A stretch of 64,000 nt of DNA from Morinoia aosen. Taxonomy: Eukaryota; Arthropoda; Malacostraca; Amphipoda; Talitridae. Below the pieces are notes generated by a model. The model was not told the DNA's origin, did no database searches, and saw only the letters and a list, made by a program, of their open reading frames with translations. The stretch covers positions 42,506,068 through 42,570,067 of the forward strand of contig CM059566.1 of the NCBI GenBank assembly GCA_030386875.1, in the 5' to 3' direction. The translations under genes were made by a program, and so were the position numbers. Positions 46,808-58,999 of the stretch are shown piece after piece. Each line of letters opens with the position of its first letter. Position 1 is the first letter of the stretch.

Positions 46808-46936
46808 TAAATGATTCATAATATGAATCAAGAACCGCATTGGTTGATTAACTTAGACTATTTTAAAAATCAGTCTTAATTATTCAGTAACTCATAACTT
46901 GAATCAAGCATCGTATTCGTTGATTAACTGGGACTA
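46808..46936. repeat. diverged 75-bp tandem duplication
   Basis: Two copies of the pattern CATAAYWTGAATCAAG, then GTTGATTAAC and GACTA. A third, partial and diverged copy may lie at about 48,508-48,545. Confidence 0.6.
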
Positions 46937-48876
46937 ATATTTATCGTTCAAGTATAGATTTGCAATAGAAGATGATCAGTAAATCAAGGATCTACAGAAC
47001 GCCACAATTGCAGTGAGACAGTACGAAGTGTACTGAACAATGCACAATGTGCTTAGCAGCGGTATGGTTAAATTGTTAACTTTAATCTCACCAATTTACC
47101 TCACTTATATTGTCTCCTCATTAGCTCTTCAAAAGCCTCTGCTTAAAAAGGGATTATTTAACGCGTACATTTTCTCACAGGTAATTATCACAGCTAATAC
47201 AGATGAAATTCGTGCATAATTTATCAAAGCACTTAGATTAAATTATGGGATTTTTCCAGTCGCGTGAGTGTTCTGCAAAAGTGCAAAATCAGTCAAACAC
47301 TTCCAAGTCAAGAAAGATGTGAATTTTGAAATTTTGATAAAGCAACAAAGAGCATTTTAGCAGAATAAATACGTTCTTCAGCCCCCGTACTCTTTGCCAA
47401 AAAAGCTGCGGACGACATACTCTATTCAAGAGTGTAACAGAACCCTACTTACATTTTGTATTACATTATATTGCATCTCCCATCTTCCATCGTCAGAGAT
47501 GCCTCATCATTGGCGGAGAAGTGTTCAGTTCCATCAGAAAACTTGGACGAGTTTGTTGACTAAGTAAGACTCAGATTACTCTTCGTTAGGCCATAATCCC
47601 GCAAGGCAGACGTGATTTATAGCATAACGCGCGGGCGCCGGCCTGCTCAAACGGCGGCCTCGAGGCTTCGTTAAAATTAACAGGCCTTTGGGGTCCAAAC
47701 ACTGAAAAGATGCAAGCCAATTACGGGGACGTGGTGATGCCTGGCGCTTCTTTGACCAGGCCTCATTGTGCGAGGAGCGGTGGGTCTCGAGAACAAGAAT
47801 GTGAGCGGATGTACTAAATTAAATGCGCTGAAATGTAAAACATGGCCTTTTTTGAAATTGAGACCATTGGGATGCTCATGCCGTGTGTAGAAATGAAGCG
47901 AGCCTTTACGAGGTACATGTTTCTGAAGATATTTAATGGGGAATGAGAAAATGAAATTTTTTGAAGCTCATGAGGATGAAAAGTTGAAGGAGATTGAATT
48001 ACTGTATTTACCGCCTGCAGCAGAAGAAACGCACAGTACAAAACTTGATGACATTAAAACCAAGTTTTAAAATATCACCTCGACTATAAATTGTTACAAT
48101 TCACGAGGAATTTCAATCTGAGTTCCAAAACACGTGCAGAAAGGTTTAATCATAGATAAATTGTACCGATTGAAATGAGAATATTTACATACATTGTATG
48201 GTACAAAAGCCACATACATGTACAGGGACGGTGCATGCTTTCTGAACAAGTGGCAAGGCGCTGAGCTCCGCTGCACGCAGATGCAACACGTACATAGATT
48301 GGTATTTTGAAAACTTGTTCTAAAACTTAAATGTTTTAAGTCAGGGCGGCGACGTCACAGGGAGCTTCATACAAATGAGCTGTCTTATTTGTCCTGGCAG
48401 GTGAAAACTGCTGCCGTCTGAAGTATGAACGCTGTTATCCTTGAGTTATACGATGTCATCTTATGCTAACTTCGACGCAAGAAAATGTGTAACTATCAGT
48501 CACACTTATTGATAACTTGATTCAAACATCATAGTCGTTGAAAACAATCCTCACCATGGCATAGTAGATGTTAAATATTTTACCACTTGAGTAAAAACTA
48601 CAGTAACATGAACGCAGATAGAAGCGGAGGATGATACGGGTTGATCATCACTAATTACATCAGACGTTCAATAATGTAATAACGTTTTTATCACCAGCTG
48701 GAAGTCGAGCAGGGCAACAAACAGGTCCCTTCAGAGCACGGCATGACCAGCGTACTGAGTCGCGCAGGTCACGTGTCCTGTGGTCAGGTGCCGCGCTGCG
48801 CATGTGACCCTCTGAATTTATTACGAGTAATCGTTCGGTTCTAGATAATAAATGAATGAAATTCAGCCCGAATTTA
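46937..48876. other. unassigned stretch with GC-rich patches
   Basis: CpG-rich patches lie at about 47,610-47,790 and 48,690-48,805. The second contains CACGTG and related E-box-like sites. No gene is recognised. Confidence 0.35.
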
Positions 48877-49439
48877 CTGGGTTAGCCAAAAAGTTTGTTC
48901 GTTTTCAAAATATTGTGATTGCTGCTGGGTCTCGGTATTTTCCTCGACAAAATATGACCACCTTTTCTTTTGTAGCAACAATCATAGCAATGGTGGCAAC
49001 AATCTACCATAACAAGAACGTCATCTCACTGACTTTCTCAAGTTCGTTTTTTATAAATCCTTATTTTCTAAATACTGTATTCGTTACAGTCAGAGTGTTT
49101 CACCTGTGTGTAAGCCTCCAAGTAGAGGAGTTCTAAAATTTTTGCTTGCATTCGAGCTCTTGAAATGGTGAACCAAGCAGAGTACTACCAAACTCTAATG
49201 TTTTTTATTTCAGAAAATCTTCAGATGTCGGTAGTGCTCTGCTTGGTCCCCCGTTTCAAGGGCTCGAATGCAAGCAAAAATGTTAGAACTTCTTTACTTC
49301 GAGGCTTATTACACACTGACGTAAATTGACATGCTCGTTGTTCCGAATGCAGGATTTAGAGAATAAGAGCATAAAAACGCTCGTTACGAGGTCGGAGAGA
49401 TGACATTAAAAAAACGAACGAACCTTTTGGCCAACCCAA
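48877..49439. mobile_element. mariner-ended foldback element
   Basis: The left end is CTGGGTTAGCCAAAAAGTTT, preceded by TA. The right end read inward is TTGGGTTGGCCAAAAGGTTC. These are mariner terminal repeats. The inner arms are also inverted to each other over about 200 bp or more (for example GCTTGCATTCGAG at about 49,144 and CTCGAATGCAAGC at about 49,263), while the left arm has about 115 bp extra. The element is a palindromic, non-coding mariner derivative of about 560 bp. The TA duplication is not preserved on the right. Confidence 0.8.
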
Positions 49440-49640
49440 CAGAACGAGAGACTCATTACGCAGTATGTACAGTAGTATCCTCCCGAATAAGAGAAGCATA
49501 TTTGAAATATCTAAGGAGTAATTGCATGAGAGAGCAGGTAAAGCTACATTATATCGTCCATTTACGACCATAAGCTGACAGAATGCCCACAAAGTCGTCT
49601 ACTATAGACAATCTCGAAAAGTCTCGCGCTGCGATGGTGG
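49440..49640. other. short unassigned spacer
   Basis: Nothing recognised. Confidence 0.35.
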
Positions 49641-49646
49641 AAGAGA

Positions 49647-49724
49647 GGGTTGGCCGTGTCCAGCAGATGCTATCCTGAACTTCGAGGGTTGGTCGTGTCC
49701 AGCAGATGCTATCCTGAACTTCAA
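49647..49724. repeat. near-perfect 39-bp tandem duplication
   Basis: Two adjacent copies of GAGGGTTGG(C/T)CGTGTCC, then AGCAGATGCTATCCTGAACT. Only one base differs. Confidence 0.9.
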
Positions 49725-50013
49725 CCGAAATTAGGAGCAATTAGTCCCCGTTTTTTACGACCTAAATCAAGTGTTGTGATAATTGACTAGAGAGGACTCA
49801 TTTTAATCCGCATAGGTTGGGGTTATCATAAGGTGATATCGAACAATTCGAGAGTAGAGTGTACATACTTTACTCAAAAACGGTCGAGGAATAACATTTA
49901 ATGATATAATTAGAAAATTTTATTACATCCTGCGTGAAATTGCACATTAATTAGAATTCATCGCAAGTCTATCGGTTTTATTCAAGAATTGTATCCAAAG
50001 CTAAAGTTGTGAA

Positions 50014-50368
50014 GATTAGATTATAAGTGAGTTTAAACCTCCCTATCCTCAACAAAAGTGTTCCCAAGAGAAGAAGGAGGAAAACACTATTTAGTATAAA
50101 ATTAAGAGAACGAAGAATCTATGCACAAAGTAAGTGTCCACGCCCTGTACAATGAAACAAGATTAAATGAGGCTTATGAAACAAGATTAGAGTTGAAGAA
50201 GGAAGTATTAGGTGCCGAAAAAAATGACAGCAGAGACAGCAAAAAAAGAAGATAGTCGTAACAAAGTAAAAAATCTACCTTACTAGAATAAAAAATAACT
50301 TATCTAATCTTCAGCTTGGAACCTCAACGTCCTCTCCTTGTGAGTGCAAATTCCGTAAGATATAACAG
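50014..50368 (+). repeat. dispersed repeat family X, copy 2
   Basis: Collinear with the copy at 38,383, in the same orientation. Both start GATTAGATTA and both contain an AAGGAGGAA tract, TTTAGTAT and GAATCTATGCA. Similarity is about 70 per cent by eye, so the copies are old. The sequence ends near TAAGATATAACAGG. Confidence 0.7.
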
Positions 50369-52253
50369 GTGATTGAGAATAATTGACGGGGTAAAAACCT
50401 AGCTACTAGTAGTAGTTCTTAAGAGCGAATATTATGGTATGGAATTTTGCAATACCAACGATTTTTAGCAGCATGTATGTCATACGAGAGGCAGTATTGT
50501 AGAACATATTACCGATATTGAAACGCGATATTCTTTCACAGGTATACCATTATATTATTGACGCTACGTAATACATGTTAAAAATATATTTTAAATAGGA
50601 CTAAACTAACATATTAACAAGTTCATCTCAAAAATGAACATGTTTGCTTTCTGAAATGTCATTTTATTGAGCAATATTTCGGAAGACAAAAAAGTTCTGT
50701 TTATTGTAAACATCGATGTTGAAGAATAAAAAACAAGAACATATGGGACCATTTGTACAGGAGAAGGCAAGAGCAGAAGTTCCATGGCAAATGCCATAGA
50801 AACTTTCAAACTCTGGAAAAATCAGAGCTCACTCCCTGAGTTTTAAAGTCGGCCATTGAGACTCATGACGACCGAAAGTTGAACCATCGCTGAAGTATTG
50901 CCTCAAGCTTTACGGTGGCACTCTTCATGCTTCAGGCGTCAAACTTTACTGATTAGACCAATAGCGCAAGTTTTTATCTTGTTTGGATCTGGTGCGCACG
51001 TGCCGAAAGTATGTACAGGTTTGCGCGCTTCTGCGTACATCGAGAGACTCGCGCAGCTGTGCCTCCCAGATTTGTAGTTTGCCGCACCTACTTATTTCCG
51101 TTCGCTTGTTCATGGGATGTTGAATCTATGCGAGCACTGTTTTGTTGCATTTTTTATTCACCTGTCTTTCTGTTAAAGTTTATTCCAACGTCTTCTAAAA
51201 GAGACTCCAGCGCAATTGCTGACAAGTCGGATAGCCTCACTATAGCCTATGTGAAAATAATAAAATACCATACAGTTTGTTGAATGTAACGATGAATTAT
51301 AAAAGAAAACTAGATGAAAATTTGGTGTTGGGCATTGTGTACTTCTACACGGAATGAAAATACCATGACTCACAGACGCACAGTTTTTCAGTTACCCTAA
51401 AGCTGTGGTGTTGAATTCAAGAATGTTTACGGAAAATTACATTATGAATAGAATGAATGGAATGGCTTCATTTCCAACTTTAGTAATTAAACTTTAGACC
51501 AATAGTAGCGATAGTGAGAATGTAACAGCGCAAGTTCTTGAAAATAACGCCGCTCTGAGCTCCCTCGAGACCACACGGGCAACCGAGCGGTGGCTGCGCG
51601 CAAATTAATTTATATTTCATGCCTTACAGCAGCTCTTCGCTCTCTGAATTATTGCCCAAGACGCACTCCAATTTTAAAAGCTCCCTTCTTTTATAGAGCT
51701 CCTGACAACCATCAATGGTTCTTGCTATTACCATCAATGCTGCAGTCTACATATAACTAGCAGTGCTATTATTCAGCACCAGCAATGCTGACCATGCTCC
51801 TGTCTATCTCTATAGCAATAATCATGCCCATCATTAGCTATAATTATGTCCATCTCAGCGATATATGAACTTGTCCGTTGCTAGACATGACGGGAAAATC
51901 GAACGTCCGTAACTCACGACTTAGGCACGAACTCTCATAAGGAATGAAATTGACTAATTAAATTCGTATTTTTTGATTACCAAGTCGACTGAAAACGTCA
52001 TAAATGAAGTTGGTTATTAAATTTGCATGTAATTTTATGTACTATATGGAGCAAAAGCATGACAAATAATGTGAGCTATGTTCCAGAAGGTGAACACCCT
52101 TTGAGCTCACTTTGTTGCTATCACCAACGTACAGAAGTCACGGCTGTAACGTAACGAATTTCCTCAGCACAGTTCTGATATTGCGATGTAGTGTACCAAG
52201 TTCACCAGCACCCTGCGTGTGACCCTCCTATGTCACCACTCGAAAGTTACATC
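50369..52253. other. unassigned stretch
   Basis: No gene is recognised. A CpG-rich patch followed by an AAATTAATTTATATTT tract lies at about 51,545-51,630. Confidence 0.35.
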
Positions 52254-52625
52254 TCAACTCACAGCCAACTCCCATTCTAAACTTTGTAAATCCTCATCAA
52301 TCTTCGAGCGCTTGATGCTTCGAATAGTTCGCTCGTGATTGCGTACTCTTCTGAACATTGCGCACCAATCCCCTTGATTGTCAGGTAATCTTGAGCGCAG
52401 GATTGCATATTCTGAAGCCGCAAACAGATTGCAGCTGTGCATCATCTTTCCAAATTGCTGTTGTCTGACACACGACGCGCGACAGCCAGGGTTTGCACAC
52501 AAACGTCCGGGCTTGCCATACTCGCGCATCAATCTTGCAGTTCTGCGCGCGGTCTCGAGAGCGGCCGCAGCTTCCGCCAGTCGATAGGAGTCGTTCATCT
52601 TGGCTTGCGCGTCTGCCGCCGTCAC
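52254..52625 (-). CDS. open frame in a CpG-rich island, unrecognised
   Basis: The minus-strand frame is closed by TGA on both sides. The first ATG gives MNDSYRLAEAAAALETARRT and about 114 residues, with a CANPGCRASC cluster and a basic, helical C-terminal part. An upstream GTG would add nine codons. The composition is plausible for protein, but GC-rich DNA has few stops and overlapping frames are equally open on the other strand. No family is recognised. Confidence 0.25.
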   Translation of the reverse strand: MTAADAQAKMNDSYRLAEAAAALETARRTARLMREYGKPGRLCANPGCRASCVRQQQFGKMMHSCNLFAASEYAILRSRLPDNQGDWCAMFRRVRNHERTIRSIKRSKIDEDLQSLEWELAVS

Positions 52626-53560
52626 TCAGCGCTCGTATCGCCGGGATAAGCGTCAAGCCAGCGCCGCTTACACAAACTTCAAGCCCGTTCAGCGCAAACG
52701 AACTGCAACTTCGTTCCGTTGAAATAAATACCTAACTCGTCCACCTGAATTGAATTCGAAGGTCGTTCACTCGGAACAGATCTCGCAATGGCTTGCATTG
52801 CTCACTCCTCTATGTGGAGTTCTTTCTGGGTGAATTAAATTTTACTCAGTGAATGATTTTCTACCTGAAATTTACGCGCTCTTCTTGCCAATGGATATAA
52901 ATGCGGATTGAGTGCAATCAATTTCTCGCCGAGAAACACAGGTGAATGCATCTCAATGAACAGACATTTCTAACTGTGTGCGTTCCGTGAAGACCGATGA
53001 GCCGATTAAAGCACACCATTACGGAAACTGAAGTTTTAAGCGCAGAAGCATCGACGCACTGACTAACTAACCACCCTCGCTAATCACGCGTGCAGGCACG
53101 AGCGGGGATGATGGCTCAAACATTGCGCACTTCACGTGAACGACGCTCTCACCGGGCGACAACCAACAGCAAATACGATGTTCAGAGGACGGCAGTCCTT
53201 TTGTCCACACGGAACACACACACTTGGCGCAGGACTGTATTGAACTACAAACTGGATGTACACCGAAAGAGCGACCACGAAGAGATTGATCCATCGCAGT
53301 CGACTGTGTTGGTATTCCATTACGACTCGTGTTTGCAGAGCCGGGCTTGTTGGTTGATTTCACGAAGGCTGAAACCTCTAAGTTGATAACTCTCACACGA
53401 AAACACCAGAGGTGCCTCGGGCTCAGGAACCAGGGGAGGAGAACTTTAGCTTCTCACTCCGAAGTTGTTTTTCTGGTCCAATGGAAAAAATGCCTCCAGC
53501 TGTTGAAGCTCATTGCCTCCTCATGAAGACTGACTCACTCAACCCGTCCCCGCCAGTAGC
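52254..53560. other. CpG-rich island
   Basis: This is about 1.3 kb with visibly higher GC and CpG content than its surroundings. It carries several overlapping frames on both strands (52,254-52,656, 53,067-53,396, 53,090-53,386). It could be a promoter or first-exon region. I cannot assign a transcription start. Confidence 0.35.
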
Positions 53561-54204
53561 GCAGGACCCCGAACTCTGTAGAGAATTTCCTGATAGATCT
53601 GCTTTCTGTTCAATTAGAGTGTACTTTGGCTGGTGGTGTCCTAATGATGAGTGACTGCTACGTGTCGACTACAAACGCGTAAGAAAATAGTTCACTGTTA
53701 ACTAACTCGTTTCAGGACGTATCAATTTCACTGAAATTAATGAGAACCTTTTAGTATTTGGCTGATAAAACTCACGGAAAAAAACAGTGATTAACAGTGT
53801 TCTTAGAGAAACTTTACTCCCACATCATTATCATCACGAAAAAGTTTGTCAGCAGTATAAAGTGCAGGAAAACTTTACAAGTTCGAAAAATCCGTCATTC
53901 GCAGTGTCGGAGCACATTTTCAAGTTTATTCATTTTATGTCTGATGGTTTTATGTTTCAAGTGAAGCAGTCCTGGTTGAATTGATAGCATATAGAACTAT
54001 ATCATATTAATTGAATTTCGGGTTTGCTTTGATTTTTTAGTTAAGACAGAGACTGAGCGATGGTATCGCACGATATATTTATTCGTTCCTATTCGTTATA
54101 GTACAGACAATAGCTATGCTCGTTAAACGCAAGCACTTCACGCTTCTCAACACCCATAACTGCATAAATCATATACTGACTAATATTCATGCAATAAAAT
54201 TTTG
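53561..54204. other. unassigned stretch
   Basis: Nothing recognised. Confidence 0.35.
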
Positions 54205-54412
54205 CACATTGGCCAACACCAATACAGTAGAGACGAATATCACACACTGACCAAAGCCACTGAAGACAAATATCACACATTGACCAATACTAATAGAGAC
54301 GAACATCACACTGACCAATGCCACTGAAGACAAGTATCACACACTGACCAACACTAATAGAGACGAATATCACACACTGACCAACAAATATAGAGAAGAA
54401 CGTCAAACACAT
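54205..54412. repeat. tandem array with alternating 33-bp units
   Basis: About six units contain the pattern ATATCACACACTGACCAA. They alternate between an AATAGAGACGA and an ACTGAAGACAA prefix, so the effective higher-order period is about 66 bp. Confidence 0.85.
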
Positions 54413-54985
54413 AACTTCAACATGGACTGCTATGGAGCCATCGCGCATTCGAGTTCATGACAGAATTACACGTACATTGCAATGGCCAGTATAGTCACTC
54501 ACTGCATCACTTGGTGAGTCTTGGGATCAGCTTTATTTCTAACATTCTGACTGTAGAGAAGTTTGAACTGTCATAACACCATTTCCGCAGATCATCATCT
54601 CCCACGCTGATCGGCTACTCACGAGGTTCCCAGGCTGCGAAGTATGACGTGTTCCCATAGAGGCAAGAGCTCACCAGCTGGCGAAGGCTGAGCGACCGGC
54701 GCGTAACAAACGCTGCGCTCTCACTGCAATTTTGCGCACCGCTACGGAGCTCTCACGGCCGGGCCTACGCTCCGGCGACGCGGCTTATGCAATAGGAAGA
54801 AATAATTCTGAGCGAGCTCTTGCATGGCTGACTTGTTCCCCTACACGCACGGGAGCTGAGCTGAGATGAAGGCGACGCTTTCATGAAATCTGTTACTGCC
54901 TTGATTATTAATGCTGTAAACAGACTCCTGTCGCAATTGTTACCCGCAAAAGCGCATAACTATCGCTATTTGGACAAATTTAAGT
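54413..54985. other. unassigned stretch with a CpG-rich island at about 54,630-54,860
   Basis: The island contains GCGCCGGTCGCTCAGCC-type sequence on the minus strand, followed by a GT dinucleotide in donor-like context (CTG|GTGAGC). It could be a 5' UTR exon, but nothing proves it. Confidence 0.3.
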
Positions 54986-55019
54986 CTTTTACGATAGTGT
55001 GGAAACACTGTCGTAAAAG
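54986..55019. other. compact 15-bp stem hairpin with a GGAA loop
   Basis: CTTTTACGATAGTGT, GGAA, ACACTGTCGTAAAAG form a stem with a single mismatch (a G-U pair in one RNA strand). The function is unknown. It is too short for a typical microRNA precursor. Confidence 0.6.
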
Positions 55020-56479
55020 TCATAATTTGACTCAGTGTTCTGCAACACTGTTGAGAAAGGGGTAGGTGCGAGCTTGAATGAAGTAATGAATTCGAGGGAT
55101 CCAGGATTCCTTAACGAAAAAGATTGCGCGGTGAAGTATTTCCCACCATGTCAGTTGCTTTCCTAAGTTAGCTGGGTAGCCGGAAATTAGGAAATTAAAC
55201 AAGCGGAATAATTGTGAAATTCAATCAGCTCCTATAAGCGTGGGATAGAATCTATATCAAAAGCCAAATCAAAATACTTAATCATAAAACCACCGAATAT
55301 AAACAATACGGGAGTATGCCTGCAATACGACGCAATCAAATTGCAAGCTCAAAATAGAGTAACCAACAGCAGAAAAGTACCGCGGACTGCATCGAACTTA
55401 GAATGCAAATTTCCTTTCCGCGGTTGTTTAAACATGAACGCCTCATCTGCCTCCGGCCGAACCTTGTTTGTTTGCATCAGACCAGGCTCCGCTGCAGCTG
55501 CTGACACTTTGGTACCCGCTCTGAGAGTCAAAATTACCTGGTATTCATTGGAGTAAATTGAGGACGATCGCAATGGTTTTAAAAATCCCAATACAGTAGG
55601 CCCAAGCGACACATGTTTCACGCAATGGCGCTTAAAAATGTGAAATGTCGATTTTTTTGCCTCACAGACAATATCGAGCGACAAGTTTTCAAATAAACTT
55701 AGGTATCTTTAGTCGTAATGATCCGGAAATTCAGACCTAAAATTGCTCGCATATATACTGTCCAGCGCATAAAAAATGATTGACGCAGCATACAATTTTC
55801 AATGTAACTCAGCACCAATCAGGACAGGAAACCACACAGATCGAGCTGTTATATCTGCATGTAACATAACGGAGTTTTGAGGCAGCAGACGTGGGTATCT
55901 CACATTACATTACCTTGTACAACGTGTTCATTAGGGCTTCATACATATACAGTACAGTGAAACTTCGCCATAGGTGACAGTAGTGCACCGTGGACTAAGT
56001 TTGGAAGTGAAAGACTGCTATTTCTGCTGCTTGTCATGCTCTATACTCTTTCCTTAGATGTTTTATTGTCAACACTTTTACCGCAATTGGTTACACTGAA
56101 GTTCAAAATTCAACTCAAATTGGAGGTCAACAATAGTTAACAATTTTGAAAATGACAATCATTAACTGGATTCATTTAGCTTTAATTAAGCATTTATGAA
56201 AATTGAGTTTGTTACTACTGGTCGGTCAGCAGCATTATGAAATCCCCTCCGTGAGCCACCGGTGGCGCACGTTGCGGTCAAAATGTTAAAAATGATCTTA
56301 GTTAAACCTTTAAGATGAACAAAGTAGTGAAGGGTTGAGTTCCGAGGGAGCCCAACCATGGAAGATGAAAGATTTTGATTGCCAGCCCATGAACCAACAC
56401 GACACGAGAGGCGCAGGTCGTTGCGAGACCGCAACATGGCGATGAAAGTTAAAGTCTCAGATCTTAAGATCTTAAGATT
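55020..56479. other. unassigned stretch
   Basis: Two overlapping opposite-strand frames at 55,341-55,684 are unrecognised. Nothing else is seen. Confidence 0.35.
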
Positions 56480-56840
56480 TGCTGATGTAGCAAATAGCCA
56501 TGTTGCAGTTGATGAGCCAAATTAACCATGATAGTTTTAGAGAAGGCTGCAAAAGTCGTGGAAGTCAGGAAATTGTCTAATGTCCTCATAAATTAGCATT
56601 ATTCTACAAAACAGTGCTATACATCATATACTTACTCGTATGATCTCAAGCTAATAACCATGTTGCAGTTGAACAGCCAAATTAGCCACGACAGTTTTGA
56701 AGGAGTCTGCTAAAGTCGTGGTAGGCAGGAAATTGTCTTATGTCTTGTTTCGCCTCATAAAATTTTTTTCCTAAAAAATTGTGCTATAAACAGTGTATAA
56801 ATGCAGGTTGTGCATCGTTAAATTACTCGCATGATCGTCG
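56480..56840. repeat. diverged 160-bp tandem duplication
   Basis: Both copies carry CCATGTTGCAGTTGA, AGCCAAATTA, AGTCGTGG and CAGGAAATTGTCT, plus a GTGCTATA motif and a final ACTCG-ATGATC. Confidence 0.75.
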
Positions 56841-57616
56841 TGGATTTTCATAGAAAGTTAGTAAATTCAGCATTTAAAACTTACTTGCTGTCATTGTTTA
56901 TAAATTTCATTCATTTATGTAAGATCTTGCTCATTGACAATTTAAGACTTTCACTCCTCACAGGCAATTAACAGACACGAAAAACTCAATTTTCTTTGTA
57001 GCAGCTTTGACTTGAAGGAATGAATGATGGCATAATTGGTAGCATGTGGCCGGTAAAGCAGTCCATTCTATACTCAGGCGCTGACATACACTCAAGAGCT
57101 CGAAATAAAACTTGCTGCGAATTTTAAACTGTGATGAATGAAAATTCGTCTAACTTAAATCAGCTTCCTTGAAAGTGTCATGGCATCCTTATACATTTCG
57201 TTCTGAGAATGTATTTGCCTTATATTTTGAACAAATTACACCTTCTTCGTTACACTCGGTTATTTTCTGCCGTAACGTAATATGCCAAGTATAATAAATA
57301 TTCACTATAGTAAGAGTACTGCGCCGTTCTGACGAGTTAATTACAAATTGCAGAGAGGAGCGTTTATTCAGGGCGGCAGAATTATAAAGGGCGATATATA
57401 GTTCTATGAAAAATTGCACGTACTAGAAGGACACAGCTTAGATTGAAGTGACAGTTTTATCTTAAAATGACAGTTCCAATACCATTCTAATCAATTAAGA
57501 GTCCTTAAACTAGTACTTTAAACTCTTTTTCAAAAGGGAAATTTTATCACTGAGTGTTGATAACATTGAAATTTCTGTCGCAGGCAGCTGGTGCAGGCGT
57601 CACAAAACACCCTCCT
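56841..57616. other. unassigned stretch
   Basis: AT-rich. Nothing recognised. Confidence 0.35.
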
Positions 57617-57707
57617 ACAGCCACACACACGCACAGACACACACACACAAACACACACACACACACAACACACCACAAACACACAAACACACACACAATA
57701 CACCACC
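57617..57707. repeat. imperfect (AC)n microsatellite
   Basis: CA repeats are interrupted by G, AA and ACC variants. It creates artefactual open frames on both strands (57,547-57,957). Confidence 0.95.
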
Positions 57708-58999
57708 GCTCCGCTCCCAGCACCACCACCAGCCGCGCGAACAACACGCGAGTGAGGTCCGCACGTAAATTAATCTGTTGTGCAGGCGCGCGTCTGCCGA
57801 GCGCGTCGCGGCACTCAGGGACATCACGGCGCTCGAGTGAGGGCCTCATTTTGGAATTATCCCCCCCGCCTGCAGCAGATATTGCAGCGAAACAAACGTA
57901 AATTCTCGGGAAATGCGCCAGCGCGTGCTTGTTGGAGAGGACGCCCAAACATTCCAACGAAGAGTGATGCTTAAATCATGGGCGCTGCGGCCATTTGGGT
58001 GTGGTGCTCGTCCCAGAAAGCGCGCCTATACCACCACACACCTCGTCAGAGCCGTCATTGTGTAAATATAAGGCTGTATCCGACGCAAGTTGCGAGAGAG
58101 AGAGAGAGTCGCGCTCAATGGAGCTGCGTAATTATTCTAACAGAGCGATTAAAATTCAATGAAAACGACCGGCAAAACTAATTGTCATGATGGTTTATAC
58201 ATCCCGAGCAAACTCTGTTAGTCAGAGTTTCAGTGAAATATGGTCTGATGTTAGTTGCACAAAGGGTTTGCAAATTTGCCGTGAATTCTTTTATCTAAGC
58301 TCATAATAAAACACGCTCCAGTTTAGTTGAATTATACCCTCACCAGCATCATGTGAACTTAGCGACGGAATTATTCTGCACACATCAACACTGAACATTT
58401 TACGCATTTCTTGAAGTCTATTGTTCGTGTTAGTCCAAACATTTTATGTTATTAATTACATTGAAAAGACTCTAAAATTTTATTTTCAAGAAGATAGATT
58501 GAACTAATGCGTAATTTCAAAATTATGCAGATAAGAAAACTGAATAATCTGCACTGGAAGGCAATTACCTTTAATGTATTGATGTACTACACTTATAAGC
58601 AATATGTCTTTATACTATGTGCGAGGGATTCAATACAATTCACTCAGTGAAATAATTACAAAAAACTCTACTAAAGAACACGATATTTTGTAAAAAGTAT
58701 CATTTCCATCCTCTCAGTAATGACACGATGAGAAGGAAAAAGAACCCCAGCCTTTATTGAAGACAGGAATTTATTGGTTGTCACCAGTAGGGAAATTGTC
58801 GCAGCATTGTTCCAAAACCCCTAGCCTTATCTCAAGACCTGAAGTTTAGAAGTTTAAACAATTAGTCAAAGTAGGAGAAAAAACTGAAATTGTCATCAAA
58901 AACTGCACCGGAATAGTGACTGAGATTGACGTGACCTCTAAACTTTTGTAATATGTGGGAGTAGCATAAGACTCATACACGCTTGTCTGTCAGCACGAG
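57708..58999. other. CpG-rich island (to about 58,060) then AT-rich unassigned DNA
   Basis: The island contains a CACGTAAATTAATCTG motif at about 57,760 and a short GA run at about 58,094. No gene is recognised. Confidence 0.35.

Noticed and set aside
57547-57957. Cysteine/valine-rich membrane protein on the minus strand
   Set aside because: The composition comes from the (AC)n microsatellite.
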